From positions 43,444,888 through 43,508,887 of the forward strand of contig OZ020488.1 in the NCBI GenBank assembly GCA_963971405.1: DNA of 64,000 nucleotides, in the 5' to 3' direction. Below the pieces are notes generated by a model. It was not told the origin of the DNA. It saw only the letters and a program-made list of their open reading frames with translations, and did not search any database. Positions 40,890 to 52,904 of this stretch are shown here, one piece after another. The translations under genes and the position numbers were made by a program. The DNA is from Psococerastis gibbosa. Its lineage: Eukaryota; Arthropoda; Insecta; Psocodea; Psocidae. Position 1 is the stretch's first letter, and each line of letters opens with the position of its first letter.

Positions 40890-42080
40890 TTTATATTCTA
40901 GAAGACAACGTGGAACTTTGTTTTCTGTTTTCTTTTAAGAGGGAAGTCGTAACCTCCCAATCTCATAATTATGTTTCAACTTTCATGCCTGCAGGCCTAT
41001 GATATAGTGCAGTTTTACTCATTTTGTCTGAATTTTTATTGTAGATTTGTAGACGATGACTTTATTAATAAAACTGGAAATAGGGGGGGGGGGGTCAACC
41101 CCTGGACGAAATGTTTTGTAATAAATGAGCGCAAAATAGTGAATTTCTACATAGGTTTTTCTACAAAAGACGGGACGTGCCTGGGCAAAAGAGAACTCAG
41201 CCTCTCTTGAGACATTGCTGTTTGTAAATATTTTTTTATATTAATTTTCAATCTAGAATTCTAGAGAAAGACTTCTCACATGTGGGAACTGTATAGAAAA
41301 TGTCAAACGTCTGTAAAACAGCGTTATTTCAGGCTGGCTGCTGCATTAGGGATAAAACCCCTAATCCACAATGAAATCCAAACAATTACAGTAAATTTTT
41401 ATTTTAAATTCTTAATTAGTACTGTAATTGTTTTTGTATCATATGCACGTTGATTATTTGTTGTCAGATTTAGCGCCCCCAGGTGATGTGGCGCCCGGGG
41501 GGAACTGTGTTGATACTTTATATACTGTAAATGTTATTGGAATCAGTGATGTACACGATGCAGGCGAGGCGGTCCTAGTGCCTCGCCTTGCAGGTGCCAT
41601 ACGAGATGAGATAGACCCTTACGAGGCACGAGGCGATGCGAGGCACGAGGTGAGACGAAAATATTGGCGAGGCGCCTCGCGCAGATCTTGTGAATTTGTA
41701 ATGCATCAGATAGGCCTAGCACCAACGTAAAAAAATAACTCACCAATAGGGTAAGCATAAAATAGTTATCCTAAATGAACCGTAATGCATATCTAAATTG
41801 CACTACAATAACAGCGAACTAAGGATTAAAAGCATAAATTGTTTGACAATAGGGATTATTTACTGTTCATTGTTGCTTAAGCAAGACGTATGTGGAATAT
41901 GTCTTGGCGAATAAGTTGGCTGCGAGTTGTTTTAATTTTTATTATTAATAATGTTAAAAAGGGTTAAACAAACCCCTATGGTAAGTAATTTATCTCCGTT
42001 GTTGCTATAGGGCTGACGCTGTTGCATCACAGCACAACAGAGAGTAGACCTGTACATGTTCTAGGCCCGGTCATGCGTGT
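40890..42080 (+). other. Intergenic sequence, nothing firm seen
   Basis: A GAGGC-rich local repeat (about 41,565-41,680, GCGAGGCACGAGG units) explains the open stretch there. A lone segment like the 5370-6060 array is near 41,080-41,160. An AATAAA at about 41,068 is far from the cadherin stop. Confidence 0.4.
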
Positions 42081-42084
42081 AAAT

Positions 42085-42336
42085 CAGGGGTTCCCAAACC
42101 TTTTTGTCCGTGGACCACTGAATTTAGAGTACAATTAGGCTACATGCTAATATTTGATTAAATGTTTAGGGCTGGTAACGGTTGGATTTTATAGTTCAGT
42201 GGCAAGACTGTATTTTACTTCAAATTTCCAATAACTCAGCTGTTTTATTTTCTTACTTCTTACTTTGGTCCGTAGACCACCTGATATATGCCTGTTGACC
42301 ACCGGTGGTCCATGGACCACAGTTTGGGAACCACTG
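42085..42336. mobile_element. hAT-type MITE (CAGGGGTTCCCAAAC ends)
   Basis: The ends CAGGGGTTCCCAAACC and AGTTTGGGAACCACTG are inverted repeats of a type seen in hAT non-autonomous elements. The 8-bp flanks GTGTAAAT (42077-42084) and GTCTAAAT (42337-42344) match at 7 of 8. The subterminal segments CGTGGACCACTG and CATGGACCACAG also pair. Confidence 0.85.
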
Positions 42337-43675
42337 GTCTAAATGGTAATTTTAAATTAGCTTTAATTTAAAATGATAAATTCGAACAATGATATGTCTC
42401 AACCGTCACTCTGCTGTACGTTAATTACCTGTCTTATTTGTTATAGGGAAGGGTACTCAGGTTTGTATATAAAATATAATATACTGTATGTGAGAGCAAG
42501 TAGGCCTGCAATGTAACCTACCTGTCACAAAGCCTAAAGAATGTTGCCTGCAGCGTGTTTTGAAAACAGGTTGTATCTGGGGCTGCTTACACCCGTCCCC
42601 TTGTACATAACATTTAATTTATTTTATACCTGAGGGTGGCTTCAAACGCATGTTTACATTGCCTAGAATCCTGCTTTAGGGGGGGGGGGGGCGAGTAAGA
42701 GGAATTCCAAAATTTGTCAAATTCCTCGACAGCATACATCCTTAAATTCTTCCATAACGTATACATTTTTGCTTGTTAAGAGCCAATCGGAGACTCCCGT
42801 TTTTTTTTGTTTTTTTTTACACAACGTCCAATTTCACTATTGATTGTATTATGCTATAAAAATGGTGACATTCCTTTAAATTTTGATGCACAGTATGGTG
42901 CAGCCACTATCATAAATAATTCAATTCATTTATTTATTACCAACGTACAAAAAATACAATTTATATTGGCCACTTTTTGAATCTACTATACTTCGACTTG
43001 GCATCCTCAATGTCCGTTATTTATTTTACAATCCGATTTCTATAACTGTAGCCAATTGGAGCCAGTAAGAGCCATAACTGTGCATCAAAATGTTGAGGAA
43101 CATTTCTTCTAATGATTGAGACATGTTTAATAGCTTCGATGTTTCCAGTGAAATTCGAATTTTTACAACCGTAAGGTTTTCCCTTCTCCGGATGTCTCTT
43201 AAAGTTAGTTGGGTGTTTAGAATTTAAACATCTGAAAAACAGTGGTTATGCAACCATGACTAATATAATAGCAATGGAAAAATTATTATATCAATTGGCG
43301 AATAAATAGAACCCTGCATGTATGGCGCCGTGCTCACGCACCGAGTCTTCTTATAATAAAAAAAATGTCGTCACTCTCCTAGTGGTTGAAGTATGGGTAC
43401 CGTATTGTATTATTTAGTTCATAGGTAGCCAACTACAATTAATTGTGCAATTTGTTTGTTAATTTTTTCAAAGATTTAGGCTAAGTGACTATTTTTTATA
43501 CTATAGCATAATTTTTAATTTAAGAACTATACCAATGTACTTTTCAGACTGTGAAGCCATGAAATATAAGTTATGTTAATAATATTATAAATAATTATTC
43601 ATAAAATTACTTGTGTTATTGCTGAACACGAACAATCTTCCTTTAATTCTGATACATACCGTAATATTGTAATTT

Positions 43676-43928
43676 TTTGAAGGACTTTTTAGGGGCCTAG
43701 ACCTGCTTACAGTGGCCCATAGGTCCATTGTTCAATGCCAAGGACCCCATGGATTTCGGTAATTATTTGTATTGTTTCCGTATGAAGTTTTGACCATTGG
43801 CAAAATGGTATACGTTCTCGATGTCAACCTACACCGGCTGCAAGCGATAATGGACAAGCTGAGACAATCTTACCATTGACGCAATGAAGCAGGCGAACGC
43901 ATGACTTTACTAAGTACAGATACGAGTC
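43676..43928 (-). mobile_element. Short interspersed repeat, family B, full copy
   Basis: From GAAGGACTTTTTAGGGGCCT to ACAGATACGAGTCAT, a complete minus-strand copy with GGCAAAATGGTATACG, CGGCTGCAAGCGATAATGGA and ACCATTGACGCAATGAAG. Confidence 0.7.
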
Positions 43929-43929
43929 A

Positions 43930-45140
43930 TATATAGTATATCTTATACAGTACTATAGTGGTAATTTAACTTATGCCTAGAAAGGTTTTTAATTGGATTA
44001 ATAATAACAATTATAATAATAATAATAATTCGTGTATTTTTCTTAATTTTTTTTTTTTACATAGGTGGATAGAATGCCCCCTCATGCCAGCAGCGTGCGA
44101 GGGTAGCACTCAATACCTATACTTAACAATTAAAATTACTTCTCTTACTAGCTACGGACTACAAACTAATTTGTCTAAATTTCTCTTGCAATGATCTAAA
44201 AAGAAAAGCAGAATAGGTAAAGGCTCTGATTTCCAACTAAAAAGTCTCTGGTTCGAGTCATTTTCTTGCTTGAATTCGAAAGGGATGAAAAGCTGGTTGT
44301 CCTAAGACGATCTGATTGAGTCACTCAAATGTAACAGATAGCTAGATTTTTATTTATTTTATTTTATTATTTTTTATTTTTAAAAAGTTAATCGCATTTG
44401 TTTAGAATTAATATAAGTAGGCCTAGTCAATATTTATTTATTTGTTCGTTAAGCACATGTCTTTATGGTATCTCCTACAGTTCTATCGTACGTCATTTTT
44501 TTTTTCATTAGTCCAGGCTAGTTGCCTACTATCTTTTCTCAAAGCTATCAATGATAATTGTATCTTCGACTATTAGGCTACTGCAAGAAAAACAGAACCA
44601 TTTTATTTTTATTTCCAATTGTATTGGAGCCATAAAGGTTTCACCACTCCAGAGATTTACAGGGGGTGAATAATATCAGAAAGAATTTTGAGGTGAAATA
44701 GAGGAAAGAACTTTTTTAAATACAAGAAATGCTTGAATTTTCTTTTTTCTTTTCATTTTCAGCAGTCTTCCTTTAAAATATCAGAGGGGAGTAACAGCGC
44801 ATTTTGGTTTTCACAAAGGGAAAATATACCATAGCTGAACTAAAGATATTTTTAAAAACTTCGTTCCTAGTTTTCCCTCGCGCTGGTTCCCCTTCAAATT
44901 AAAAGAAAGTAAAAAATGTTTTGTAAGCAAATGGTTGGGAGAGGTTTTGTTATTATTAATGTCTGAATTTTTGTAAGCTATTGCGCTTTACTTCATTGTG
45001 GTTTTTATGATGCATACAGCTGTTGGATTGTAATAAGATGTAGCAAACATTGCATGGTACAATTTCCATTCATCAATATGTTCGTTAACCCGGCCGAAAA
45101 TAAAGGGAGGGAGAAAGTCTAGTACCTTGCTGAAATCTTA
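43930..45140 (+). other. Intergenic AT-rich sequence, nothing seen
   Basis: Simple AT-rich runs (AATAATAATAATAA near 44015, TTTTATTTTATTATTTTT near 44355). No gene, tRNA or recognised repeat. Confidence 0.4.
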
Positions 45141-45149
45141 GGGCGTCGC

Positions 45150-46400
45150 GTCTGAATGCTTGACTCTGCTGACTCAAAAGCAGTTCGTCAAACCATGACT
45201 GTGCCTGTGGATGGTTGACTATGGGCAGGAAATAGAAGAGACCCGCCCAGAAACATACAGTAGATGCTCATCATCTTAGACCACAATGATGAAACAATGG
45301 CATCTCGTCTGATCATGCCTTTGCCTTTAGAGACGATTAACTGTGAGCAGGAAGTAGAGAGTAGAGGGGAGGCAGCTTAGCAACCTGCTCATTGACTACA
45401 GCATCCTAACACGTCCTAATGTTGGAATCGTAGCCAATCGCGTCTGAAGCGTTGACGCGAGTGACTCAAAAGCAGATCGTCAAACCATGACTGTGCCTGT
45501 GGATTGTTGACTATGGGCAGGAAATAGAAGAGACCCGCCCAGAAACATACAATAGATGCTCATCATCTTAGACCACAATGATGAAACAATGGCATCTCGT
45601 CTGACCATGCCTTTGCCTGTAGAGACGATTAACTGTGAGCAGGAAGTAGAGAGAGTATCTCATATATACAGCATCCTAACATGTCCTAATATTGGAATCG
45701 TAGCCAATGGCGTCTGAAGCGTTGACGCGACTGACTCAAAAGCAGTTCGCCAAACCATGGCAGGAACTAAGGGGGAGGTTTCCCCAGTAACCAGCTCATT
45801 GACGGCAGCAAAAAACTTCTACGCGCACCTAACATGGCGAATTGCTACAATCGCAGGACATCGCGTCTGAATCCTTGACGCGGCTTACACCATGCCTGTG
45901 TCTTTGGACGGTTGACTGTGGGCAGGAAGTAGAGGTAGCCTAGTAACCTGCTCATTAACGACAGCAAAATCCTAACACGACTTAATGTTAGAATCGTAGC
46001 CAGTTGGGTCTGAATCCTTGACGCGACTGAATCAATAGCAGATCTTCAAGCCATGGGTGTGCCTGGGGACAGTCGACGGCTGGCTACTCCTTGACGACAG
46101 CAAAACCTTCAACGCGCACCTAACACGGTGTGACAATCGCAGCGCATCGCGTTTGAATTCTTGAAGAGGCCGAAACCATGCCTGTGTCTGTGCCAATTTA
46201 CTATGGGCGGGAAGTAGAAGGGAAGTTTCTCCGTAGCCAGCCATGGCTATTGACGACAGCAAAACCTCCTACGCGCACCTAACAAGGTGTTACAATCGCA
46301 GCGCGTCGCGTCTCAATTCTTGAAGTGGCAGAAACCATGCCCGTGCCTGTGCCGGTTGACTATGGGCAGGAAGTAGAGGGGAGGTAGCCTAGTAACCTGC
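45150..46400 (+). repeat. Tandem array of about seven diverged units
   Basis: Unit starts, marked by GCGTCTGAAxxxTTGACGCG, lie near 45150, 45439, 45708, 45864, 46003, 46148 and 46308. The first two spacings are about 270-290 bp and the rest about 140-160 bp, so long units look like the short unit plus an extra half. Shared segments are CCTGTGGATGGTTGACTATG, GGCAGGAAGTAGAG and CCTAGTAACCTGCTCA. The array is richer in GC than its surroundings and ends at the CpG-rich block. No convincing frame. Confidence 0.75.
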
Positions 46401-46617
46401 TCAACAGGAGTAACGTTGGGATCTGCGAGCAGCAGCAGCCTCCGGGGTGCACCGTCGCGCGCCTGCGCTCTCCCTACAATACTTGAACTTGATTGGAGAC
46501 CTGGAGAACGTGCGGGCTCTGGGAGAACGTTTCAGGCGTTCGACCCGCGAACGTCCCGCGGTTTTCTTCGTGCTCGTCGCGCCGCTCGACATGCCCGAAG
46601 TCCCGTGACCCGTTCAA
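46400..46617 (+). promoter_or_regulatory. GC/CpG-rich block ending in a splice donor: candidate first exon/promoter of the receptor gene
   Basis: This is a GC-rich patch unlike its neighbours, with many CpG (GTCGCGCGCC, TTCGACCCGCGAACGTCCCG, CGTCGCGCCGCTCG), ending CGTTCAA|GTAAGT. It lacks a useful ATG frame, so it would be a non-coding 5' exon. The next + strand coding exon is the receptor exon at 55,540, about 9 kb on, which has its own acceptor and so needs an upstream 5' exon. The link is inference; it could belong to an unseen transcript. Confidence 0.4.
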
Positions 46618-47044
46618 GTAAGTTTTTGGCATGGATGAAAGTTGAAGCGTTTGATTGTATTTTTTTTTTTTTGCTGCACAGGTAATGGCTATAAAATGTT
46701 GTTTGATGGGGTAGGATGCAGGACGATTGTATGTTTTGGTAATTGGAGGTAAAATATTTTGAAAAATGACAACGACCTGTTTTAGCCTGTAATTATTTAT
46801 TTATTTTCGACTCTCGAAGGTGTCAGCTTTAAAGAATCAGTTATACCATGTAACAAACCTTAAGATACATTCAATTTGCTTTTACCGGTACAGCAATTTA
46901 CCATATAGCTGTAACCCAATATGGGACTGATGGAGTATGGTCCGTTTTGTACAATCTTTTTGAAACTTCCCCATTCATCTCCGTTGCGAAAACACCATGT
47001 GTATTTAGCCTTATATTTATCACTCACTATTTTAACTCAACTAA

Positions 47045-47240
47045 TAATAAATAAATAAGGACTTTTTACTGTTTCTATTACTAAGCCAACCTAGCGGAGT
47101 TAGGGCTATAAAGCCCTCTCTTACACTCAACTAGGATGACCCGGGACCACCTGCTTTACATGCCCTCCGAAGCATTGCCAGAAAAATATAGCCAGTGTGG
47201 GACTCGAACCAACAACCTTTCGGGTGAACATGTCCTGACA
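47045..47240 (-). mobile_element. tRNA-derived SINE, family A, head shortened
   Basis: A complete tail and body (AAATAAATAAGGACTTTTTA, CCCTCCGAAGCATTGCC). The head lacks the stretch between TTTCGGGTGAA and CATGTCCTGACA. Confidence 0.8.
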
Positions 47241-47960
47241 CTGCTCCAACACTTTACTTTATGAAATGCAGTCTCACTTACTCACTTATATATATTGTAC
47301 TACTCAAATAAAATGGCAGGAGGCAGCTTGTCGTACATTCACTGCGAAGCATGGCTTGGAACTGTCAGCAACGACTGTCGAAATCGAACTAACGCAACAT
47401 TGCAGACGCAGCACTAAAATAAGTAGATTGGTAGATTAAAATATATTGCACTTGCGAAGACAGGTTGCACTAATATTTTGCATAAATGTGGGAATAGCGA
47501 CAACAAAAATTATAGCAGTTTTACCTGCTTGACTGGTTTTTTTATCCGACTGTTTAATATTTTTTAATAGCTTTAGGCTGCTTGCCCATTTTTGTTGAAT
47601 TCATTATTTTTGCACACATCGGAGAGACGGTATGTATTCTTTGCTGCGTTTTTATTAATAAAAAGAAGCTATTATTTATTTTATACACGCAAGGAAGCAC
47701 CCTTAAAGGTGTGCAGAATTAAATTTCACAGGAAATATCTATTCATTGAGCTATCACCGAGGTTTTAGTGAAGATAAAGATAAAGATAACGCGCGCGCAT
47801 CTCTAGTCGCAGTAACAACTGAAGATAAGAATTATGACTTCTATACATTTGTACAAAAATGGATAGCATAAGTGACCGGTGTACCTAATTGTCCCATAAC
47901 TGTCGCCAGTCGATTCAATTCAATTTTTATTTTTATTTACTCCAATACAGTACTATAAAC

Positions 47961-48183
47961 ATAAATAAATAATAAAAATTGACCTTTTTTGTTCTATTAC
48001 TAAGCCAACCTAGCGGAGTTAGGGCTATAAAGTCCTCTCTTACACTCAACTGGGAAGGCTCGGGACCGCCTGCTTTACATGCCCTCCGAAGCATGACCTG
48101 AAAATATAGTAAGTGTGGGACTCGAATCAACAACCTTTTGGGTGAAAGTTGGAGCCTGTAGCACTACTCTACATGTCCTGACA
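47961..48183 (-). mobile_element. tRNA-derived SINE, family A, near full length
   Basis: Tail (ATAAATAAATAATAAAAATT), body and head are all present. The B-box region is GGACTCGAATCAACAACC as seen on the + strand. Confidence 0.85.
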
Positions 48184-48189
48184 TGCCAA

Positions 48190-49185
48190 AAAAATCATTA
48201 TTGCTGGGCTTTAGAAGCCCATATGCGATCAAAACATGTTAGTGTTGATCACATGCTATACGTATCTCGATAGGCTATATGTAGAAGAAGATTTCTTCTG
48301 TTTACTTAGTCCTTATTTGTAGCTCTACCATCAAAATTATTATGTGTCAAAAAGCGGAAAATGGGGGGTCCGATTGTCTCTTTATACAGATTTTTTATTG
48401 ATCGTTCAATTATGTATATACTTACTTACTTTAGTAGCTTACCTATATCTGCACAGTCATATGGCACCTTCGAATAAACGAAAAGACATCTATATAACCC
48501 AATTTCAATAAGAAGGGACAAAGGGATGGGGAATATTATGAGAAAAAAGCCAAGTTGCTGCTGACGGTTAAGAAATGGAAACTAACATACTTCAACCATG
48601 TGATGAGGATCGAAAAGTAAGACTGCATGTAATAATCTAAGGGAAGACAGAAGGACTGAGGGATCCTGGCAGAAGAAGAACATCCAGGTTGAAAATCCTC
48701 AGGCAGTGATTTAGCAAGATCACGACCTCCCTTTTCAGAGCAGCAATCTCATAGGTCCACATTGCCATGATGATCGCCATTCTTCGTTAGAAGAGACATT
48801 TTTAGATGAAGATGAATGATGAAAAATCATCGAAATTGATTTGTGCAAAAAAAGTATGTAAGGAAGTAGCCTAGATAAATTGATAGGTACAGAATCCGTG
48901 TATTTATAAAAAAAAAAATGGGGTGAACATAAAATAACAAAGCTGTGCCCCTCAAGCCGACTTGTGGGGGGGGGGGGGTGGCACATCAACCTATATTATA
49001 GATAACTTATTAACAATTTCTATGTAACAAGAAAAAATCAGCTGACTGTTGTTCTAGTTATACAAAACGATGGGCAGGTACAGTTTTTTTTATTTTTTAT
49101 ATAAATTGGGGTACAGGTGTTACCTGTGTGCGCTTAAGCCTATTGGCCTATTGTGCCCCCTACAACAAAGTATCTACATCACTTC
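48190..49185 (+). other. Intergenic sequence, nothing seen
   Basis: AT-rich, with one G run at 48966-48978. No gene-like frame or repeat I could place. Confidence 0.4.
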
Positions 49186-49189
49186 TACA

Positions 49190-49757
49190 TGACTTTCTCG
49201 AGGCCTATCTCCCTCACGAGAGCCAGGATCTTGAGGGGATTCAGAAGTGGTAGGTCTTTTACATGTAACTGCAAGCTTTCCGAGCATGCTGCTCTTCTTC
49301 GTGCGATTGCATCGCATCGAATCGCAGGTCCTCCGCACCTTCATTGCAGAATCTGCAAGACTATAGTTGTCTCCCTAAGAGACTCCAGATATTTAACCCC
49401 AGGACCAAAGACGCCAAGGCCTGTTCTTGGTTTGGTACTTCCTAGCCTAGAGCCATCAGTATACCACTTGATTGTGTGACTATTGAGAATTCCTGCTGAT
49501 TCGCAGCATTCTTTCATTGTCCCTAATATAGTTTCGAATTGCCTCCTAAAACAGTATTTTGGATGGATTCTATCGCTTGGCATATCCAGGCAGTGGTCAG
49601 ACGTAGTCAGAGAGGCTGAGTCTCTCTTAATTGCCCTTCCACTCCTAGTAATGCCATTTCTGCTGAAGTTTCCACTGCAACATGGATGGGTGGGAAGTCC
49701 AGTACTATCTCCATTGCTGCAGTGGGACAGGATTACACAGCCCCTGTAAAGCATCAT
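49190..49757 (-). mobile_element. Non-LTR retrotransposon fragment: RNase H region
   Basis: The minus-strand frame (49757 down to about 49341) contains IKWYTDGSRLGSTKPRTGLG followed by VFGPGVKYLE. This is the first strand of an RNase H domain, with its catalytic Asp in TDGS. Beyond 49341 the reading is lost by frameshift, though ILALVRE-like residues appear near 49200. A decayed LINE (I/R1/Jockey-like) piece. Confidence 0.65.
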
Positions 49758-49956
49758 GTTAGAGAATACGGGCTTCTGAATGTAGCCATAATTTGGATTA
49801 TTCAGAGAAAAATTCTCATGTGGTTTTATTTTGCCATGTCCATGAAGCCATGACCAATGGTATGGTTACAGCAGGAAAAGACAGGCAGACAGGTACAGGT
49901 TACAGTTACAAGTTCCTTAAGTCATAAATAATAAAATATACATACTCAATATAATA

Positions 49957-50003
49957 TACCTATATATATATATATATATATATATAGGTATATATATATA
50001 TAA
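49957..50003. repeat. (TA)n microsatellite
   Basis: About 45 bp of alternating TA, interrupted once by GG near 49987 so that the two halves form a palindrome. Confidence 0.85.
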
Positions 50004-50149
50004 CTTACATAATTCTGCTAGGAATTAAGGATTTTAGAAACAGTAATGGCGAGATATGAGAATGGAGAGGAGTAGGCTCTTTCTCCTAAGGGATATTTTT
50101 GATATCTCCCCTAAGGATATTTTTGTAAATAAAGAGTAGGTAGTGTAAG

Positions 50150-50240
50150 AACCATTTGTAAAAATCATGGTAGACGACAACTTGCATGGATTCGAACAGT
50201 TGACCTCCCAATTTAAAGCCCGCCACGCTACCAACTGAAC
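50150..50240 (-). mobile_element. tRNA-like segment, probably a SINE head
   Basis: On the minus strand, GATGGTTCAGTTGGTAGCGT is a good A box and CTGTTCGAATCCATGCAAG a good B box, 40-45 bp apart as in a tRNA. The acceptor stems do not pair well, so it is a SINE head or tRNA relic. Confidence 0.5.
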
Positions 50241-50617
50241 CATCAATTCCTAGACATCCATTGAATTAACTGTCGAAAGCGCGCTACCCTATTTATATTC
50301 ATTTCCAGTGGCGCTAAAATCACAATTGTTCCTCCAGTGGCGGTGGAAACTTTTGAATTATTCAGAATACGAGCACCATATATAGACAGAGCGACAGACT
50401 GCATTCCATCCCCCCGCTATATACTTTGTTGATAGGGGGTAGGAAATTGGGGGGGGGGGAGACTTACTGTTGCTTGTAAGTTATTGTGGGAAAGGGGAGG
50501 GGGTGTAAATGTGTGCTTTTGTATGGGATTCTTCATCTTTACACACTAGGAGACACTTTCTGTAGTGGATCGGTAATTAATGGGGAGTGATAGGAAGCAT
50601 TTGAGATGTGTTGCTAT

Positions 50618-50890
50618 CAGGGGCGTAAAGTTGGGGGCACGGTGTCCCCCCCCCCAGCCTCGAGCAATGTAAGACGTGGCTCATACTTCATGGTCCTCTT
50701 TGCAGCAATATCAATATAAGCATTCCTTTTTTAGCTTTTTAAAATCTACAGCTATACTTTACAACTATTAAAATGCGTAAAACCCAACTATTTTGCTCTT
50801 ATATTTTCAATTTTTCCTTATCCTGCCTGATGACGTCATAAGGTCTACTTAGTTTTGCACCCGCCATCATTCTAAAACTTTACGCCTCTG
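50618..50890. mobile_element. hAT-like MITE (CAGGGGCGTAAAGTT ends)
   Basis: The ends are CAGGGGCGTAAAGTTGGGG and AAACTTTACGCCTCTG. The flanks GTTGCTAT (50610-50617) and GTTTCTAT (50891-50898) match at 7 of 8. A C run lies inside the left end. It sits immediately before a LINE fragment. Confidence 0.8.
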
Positions 50891-50902
50891 GTTTCTATCC
50901 AT

Positions 50903-51211
50903 GCAACACCTGGGCAAGCCCATATTACCAATGAGGAGGTTCTAACCAGAATAAGCGAAACTAAAACTCTGGTGGCATCCATACGTACAAGAAAAGCCCA
51001 CTGGATTGGGCATTTGCTTCGACACGAAAACGTCGTAAGCTGCATCATAGAGGGCGTCAACCGACCTAGGTGCCCGTGAAAAGATTATCTACAACAAGTG
51101 GAGGATGTAGGGGCCAATACGTACGTGGAGGGAGTGCCAGGGTCGCGGGGAGTGGAGGCATCGATGCCACATGTTGCTGCCAACCAGCCCGCCGGGCGCG
51201 CTGTAACTTGA
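50903..51211 (+). mobile_element. LINE fragment: C-terminus of an endonuclease-reverse transcriptase
   Basis: Reading from 50903, ITNEEVLTRISETKTLVASI is followed by RTRKAHWIGHLLRHENVV and then DYLQQVEDVGA and the stop at 51209-51211. RKAxWIGHxLRH is a signature of the post-RT region of one broad insect/vertebrate LINE lineage. One in-frame stop (after NRPRCP) breaks it. The RT core is absent. Confidence 0.8.
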
Positions 51212-51239
51212 ATAGAGACACAGGGAGATATTTAGGCTA

Positions 51240-51845
51240 ACCAAGTTAGAAAGTTAGTAGGCCAACGTGGGTAAGGAGTTTCATATTTTTGACTAACCGC
51301 TGGTTTCTATAGAAACATAGAAACACTTCTGTTTTTGACAGCCATTACGGACAAGATACTGGACTCTTAGATTTTAATTTGGGTGATTATTCATAAATTA
51401 AATAATCCTGTTCGGTTCTGGCCGATCAGGTGTAGGGAGATTTCATGAAAGCGAAGACCCTGCTTCATGACTAAAAATAGTTTTATTACTTCTGAATTCT
51501 GAATCATTAGATGACTGAAAAATAATTATTACTCTCTTAAGCCAAATTAGAGTAAAAAATTACTTCTAATGGTAAAGATTTAGTTAACCTTTATAACATT
51601 AGAATGTCAAACTAAAATTATTTCATGGCGGCTGTTTGTTCTTGTAAATTATTTATCGCAGAACACATTTCGCGCCGACCCCGCTTTTCCGCTATGCTAC
51701 ACTATGTATGCAATGAAAAATGGCTGTAAGTAGGAAATCTTGTCATTTTATATTTTTCCCGTAGCGGCACTTAGTGCTCAGCTTGACTGTTAAATGTGGC
51801 TGAATTGTATTTAAATATAATTACTTACTTACTTAGCCTACCGAA
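51240..51845 (+). other. Intergenic sequence, nothing seen
   Basis: No frame, tRNA or repeat recognised in this AT-rich stretch. Confidence 0.4.
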
Positions 51846-51850
51846 ACCGA

Positions 51851-52355
51851 TACTTAGCCTGTCTCATTGCGTCAATGGTAAGCTTGTCTCAGCTTGTCTA
51901 TTATCGCTTGTAGACGGTGTAGGTTGACATCGAGAACGTATACTAGTATTCCAAAATTCATATGGAAACAATATAAAATAATGCCAGAAATGCATGGGGT
52001 TGTTGGCATTGGACAAGAACCTATAAGTAGTAGTAGTAGTGTTCGTCAGGTTAATAACGACTTAGGCCTCATATTTGGGCCCATAGAGCGACCCCGACTT
52101 GACTGTCCTATGCCAGCCCATAGGACAGTGGACCTCCTGATTACAGTGGATTCCGAACCACTTGGGGAACACAGTGAAGTCACACGATTACTTCGGAGGT
52201 GACCAGGACAAGTCCTCCCATGTTTCCCTACCGGCGCTGTGCACACGACCAAGTTATCTGCAGCTTTGAACCTGCTCTGGTCCGCTGGATTCAACTTGGT
52301 ATGACGGCCGGTTGTCACTATAAGTAGACCTGGGTCCATAAAAAGTCCTTAAAAA
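51851..52355 (+). mobile_element. Short interspersed repeat, family B, split by a 5S-like SINE
   Basis: Family B sequence runs from about 51851 to 52030, stops at CTATAAGTAG, and resumes at the duplicated CTATAAGTAG (52318) with ACCTGGGTCCATAAAAAGTC. The SINE between the two is the later insertion. Confidence 0.75.
52031..52317 (-). mobile_element. 5S-rRNA-like SINE, family C, full copy
   Basis: Flanked by a perfect 10-bp duplication, CTATAAGTAG (52021-52030 and 52318-52327). On the minus strand it starts near ACCGGCCGTCATACCAAGTT, then GAATCCAGCGGACCAG, and later GCGCCGGTAGGGAAACATGG before GAGGAC. These line up in order with the start and the C-box region of 5S rRNA (GCC..CGACCATACCACG, TGAATACATCGG, GCGCGGTTAGTACTTAGATG). 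It ends in a CTA-rich tail (ACTACTACTA). It matches 37937-38189 along its length, with some extra sequence near the tail. Confidence 0.78.
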
Positions 52356-52396
52356 ATTCCACTATTCCACTATTCCACTATTCCACTATTCCACAG
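52356..52396 (+). repeat. Minisatellite, 8-bp unit TTCCACTA
   Basis: About five uninterrupted copies of TTCCACTA at the A-rich end of the family B repeat. Confidence 0.9.
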
Positions 52397-52756
52397 CTTT
52401 AGCGCCTTGGCGGCTACCTTGATTTTTGTATATGCTTCATCTACATATTTTACTATTTAACGATCATGCAGATAGGCCTGAGCAATGAAGATATAATTTA
52501 CCGTATCCGTAAGATAAACATGACGCGTGACGTAAACTAACTAATTATACTTCCAAAATACCCATTGTCCTCGTTTCTGGCAAAATAGTCTGTGATGCTA
52601 ATGCAATAGGCCTCGTAGGAATTTTTTGGATGCTCATCAGTCCAGTTAGTCCACTCCGCCGGCAAGTACTAATTGTGCGTCTGTCTATTAAGTTTAATAA
52701 GTTACCCTATACACTTGAGGAACGAAGGTATACACTGGACGAAACGTGCATACGTT

Positions 52757-52885
52757 TAATAAAGGGTTAGTTGGACCTACATTGCCTGCTGTGTTAATGG
52801 TCACTAGAGGCATGGGCCTCATAGTCATCGAACAATTAGAGTGGAGCCCACTGTCTGGGAAAGGCACAGCAGGCAATGAAGTAGG
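52757..52885. mobile_element. Partial foldback, family D
   Basis: One arm (AATAAAGGGTTAGTTGGACC, ATAGTCATCGAACAATTAGA, CCCACTGTCTGGG) matches 13935-14157. The second arm is nearly absent. Confidence 0.65.
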
Positions 52886-52904
52886 CTAGTAATTAGTAGT
52901 AAAG

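Noticed and set aside
41428..41730. 100-codon open stretch with Arg/Glu repeats
   Set aside because: Produced by a local GAGGC-rich simple repeat.
49483..49749. Plus-strand open stretch
   Set aside because: It is the antisense of the RNase H fragment of a LINE on the minus strand.
52357..52396. CRISPR-like regular short repeats
   Set aside because: It is an 8-bp tandem minisatellite without spacers, in a eukaryotic genome.
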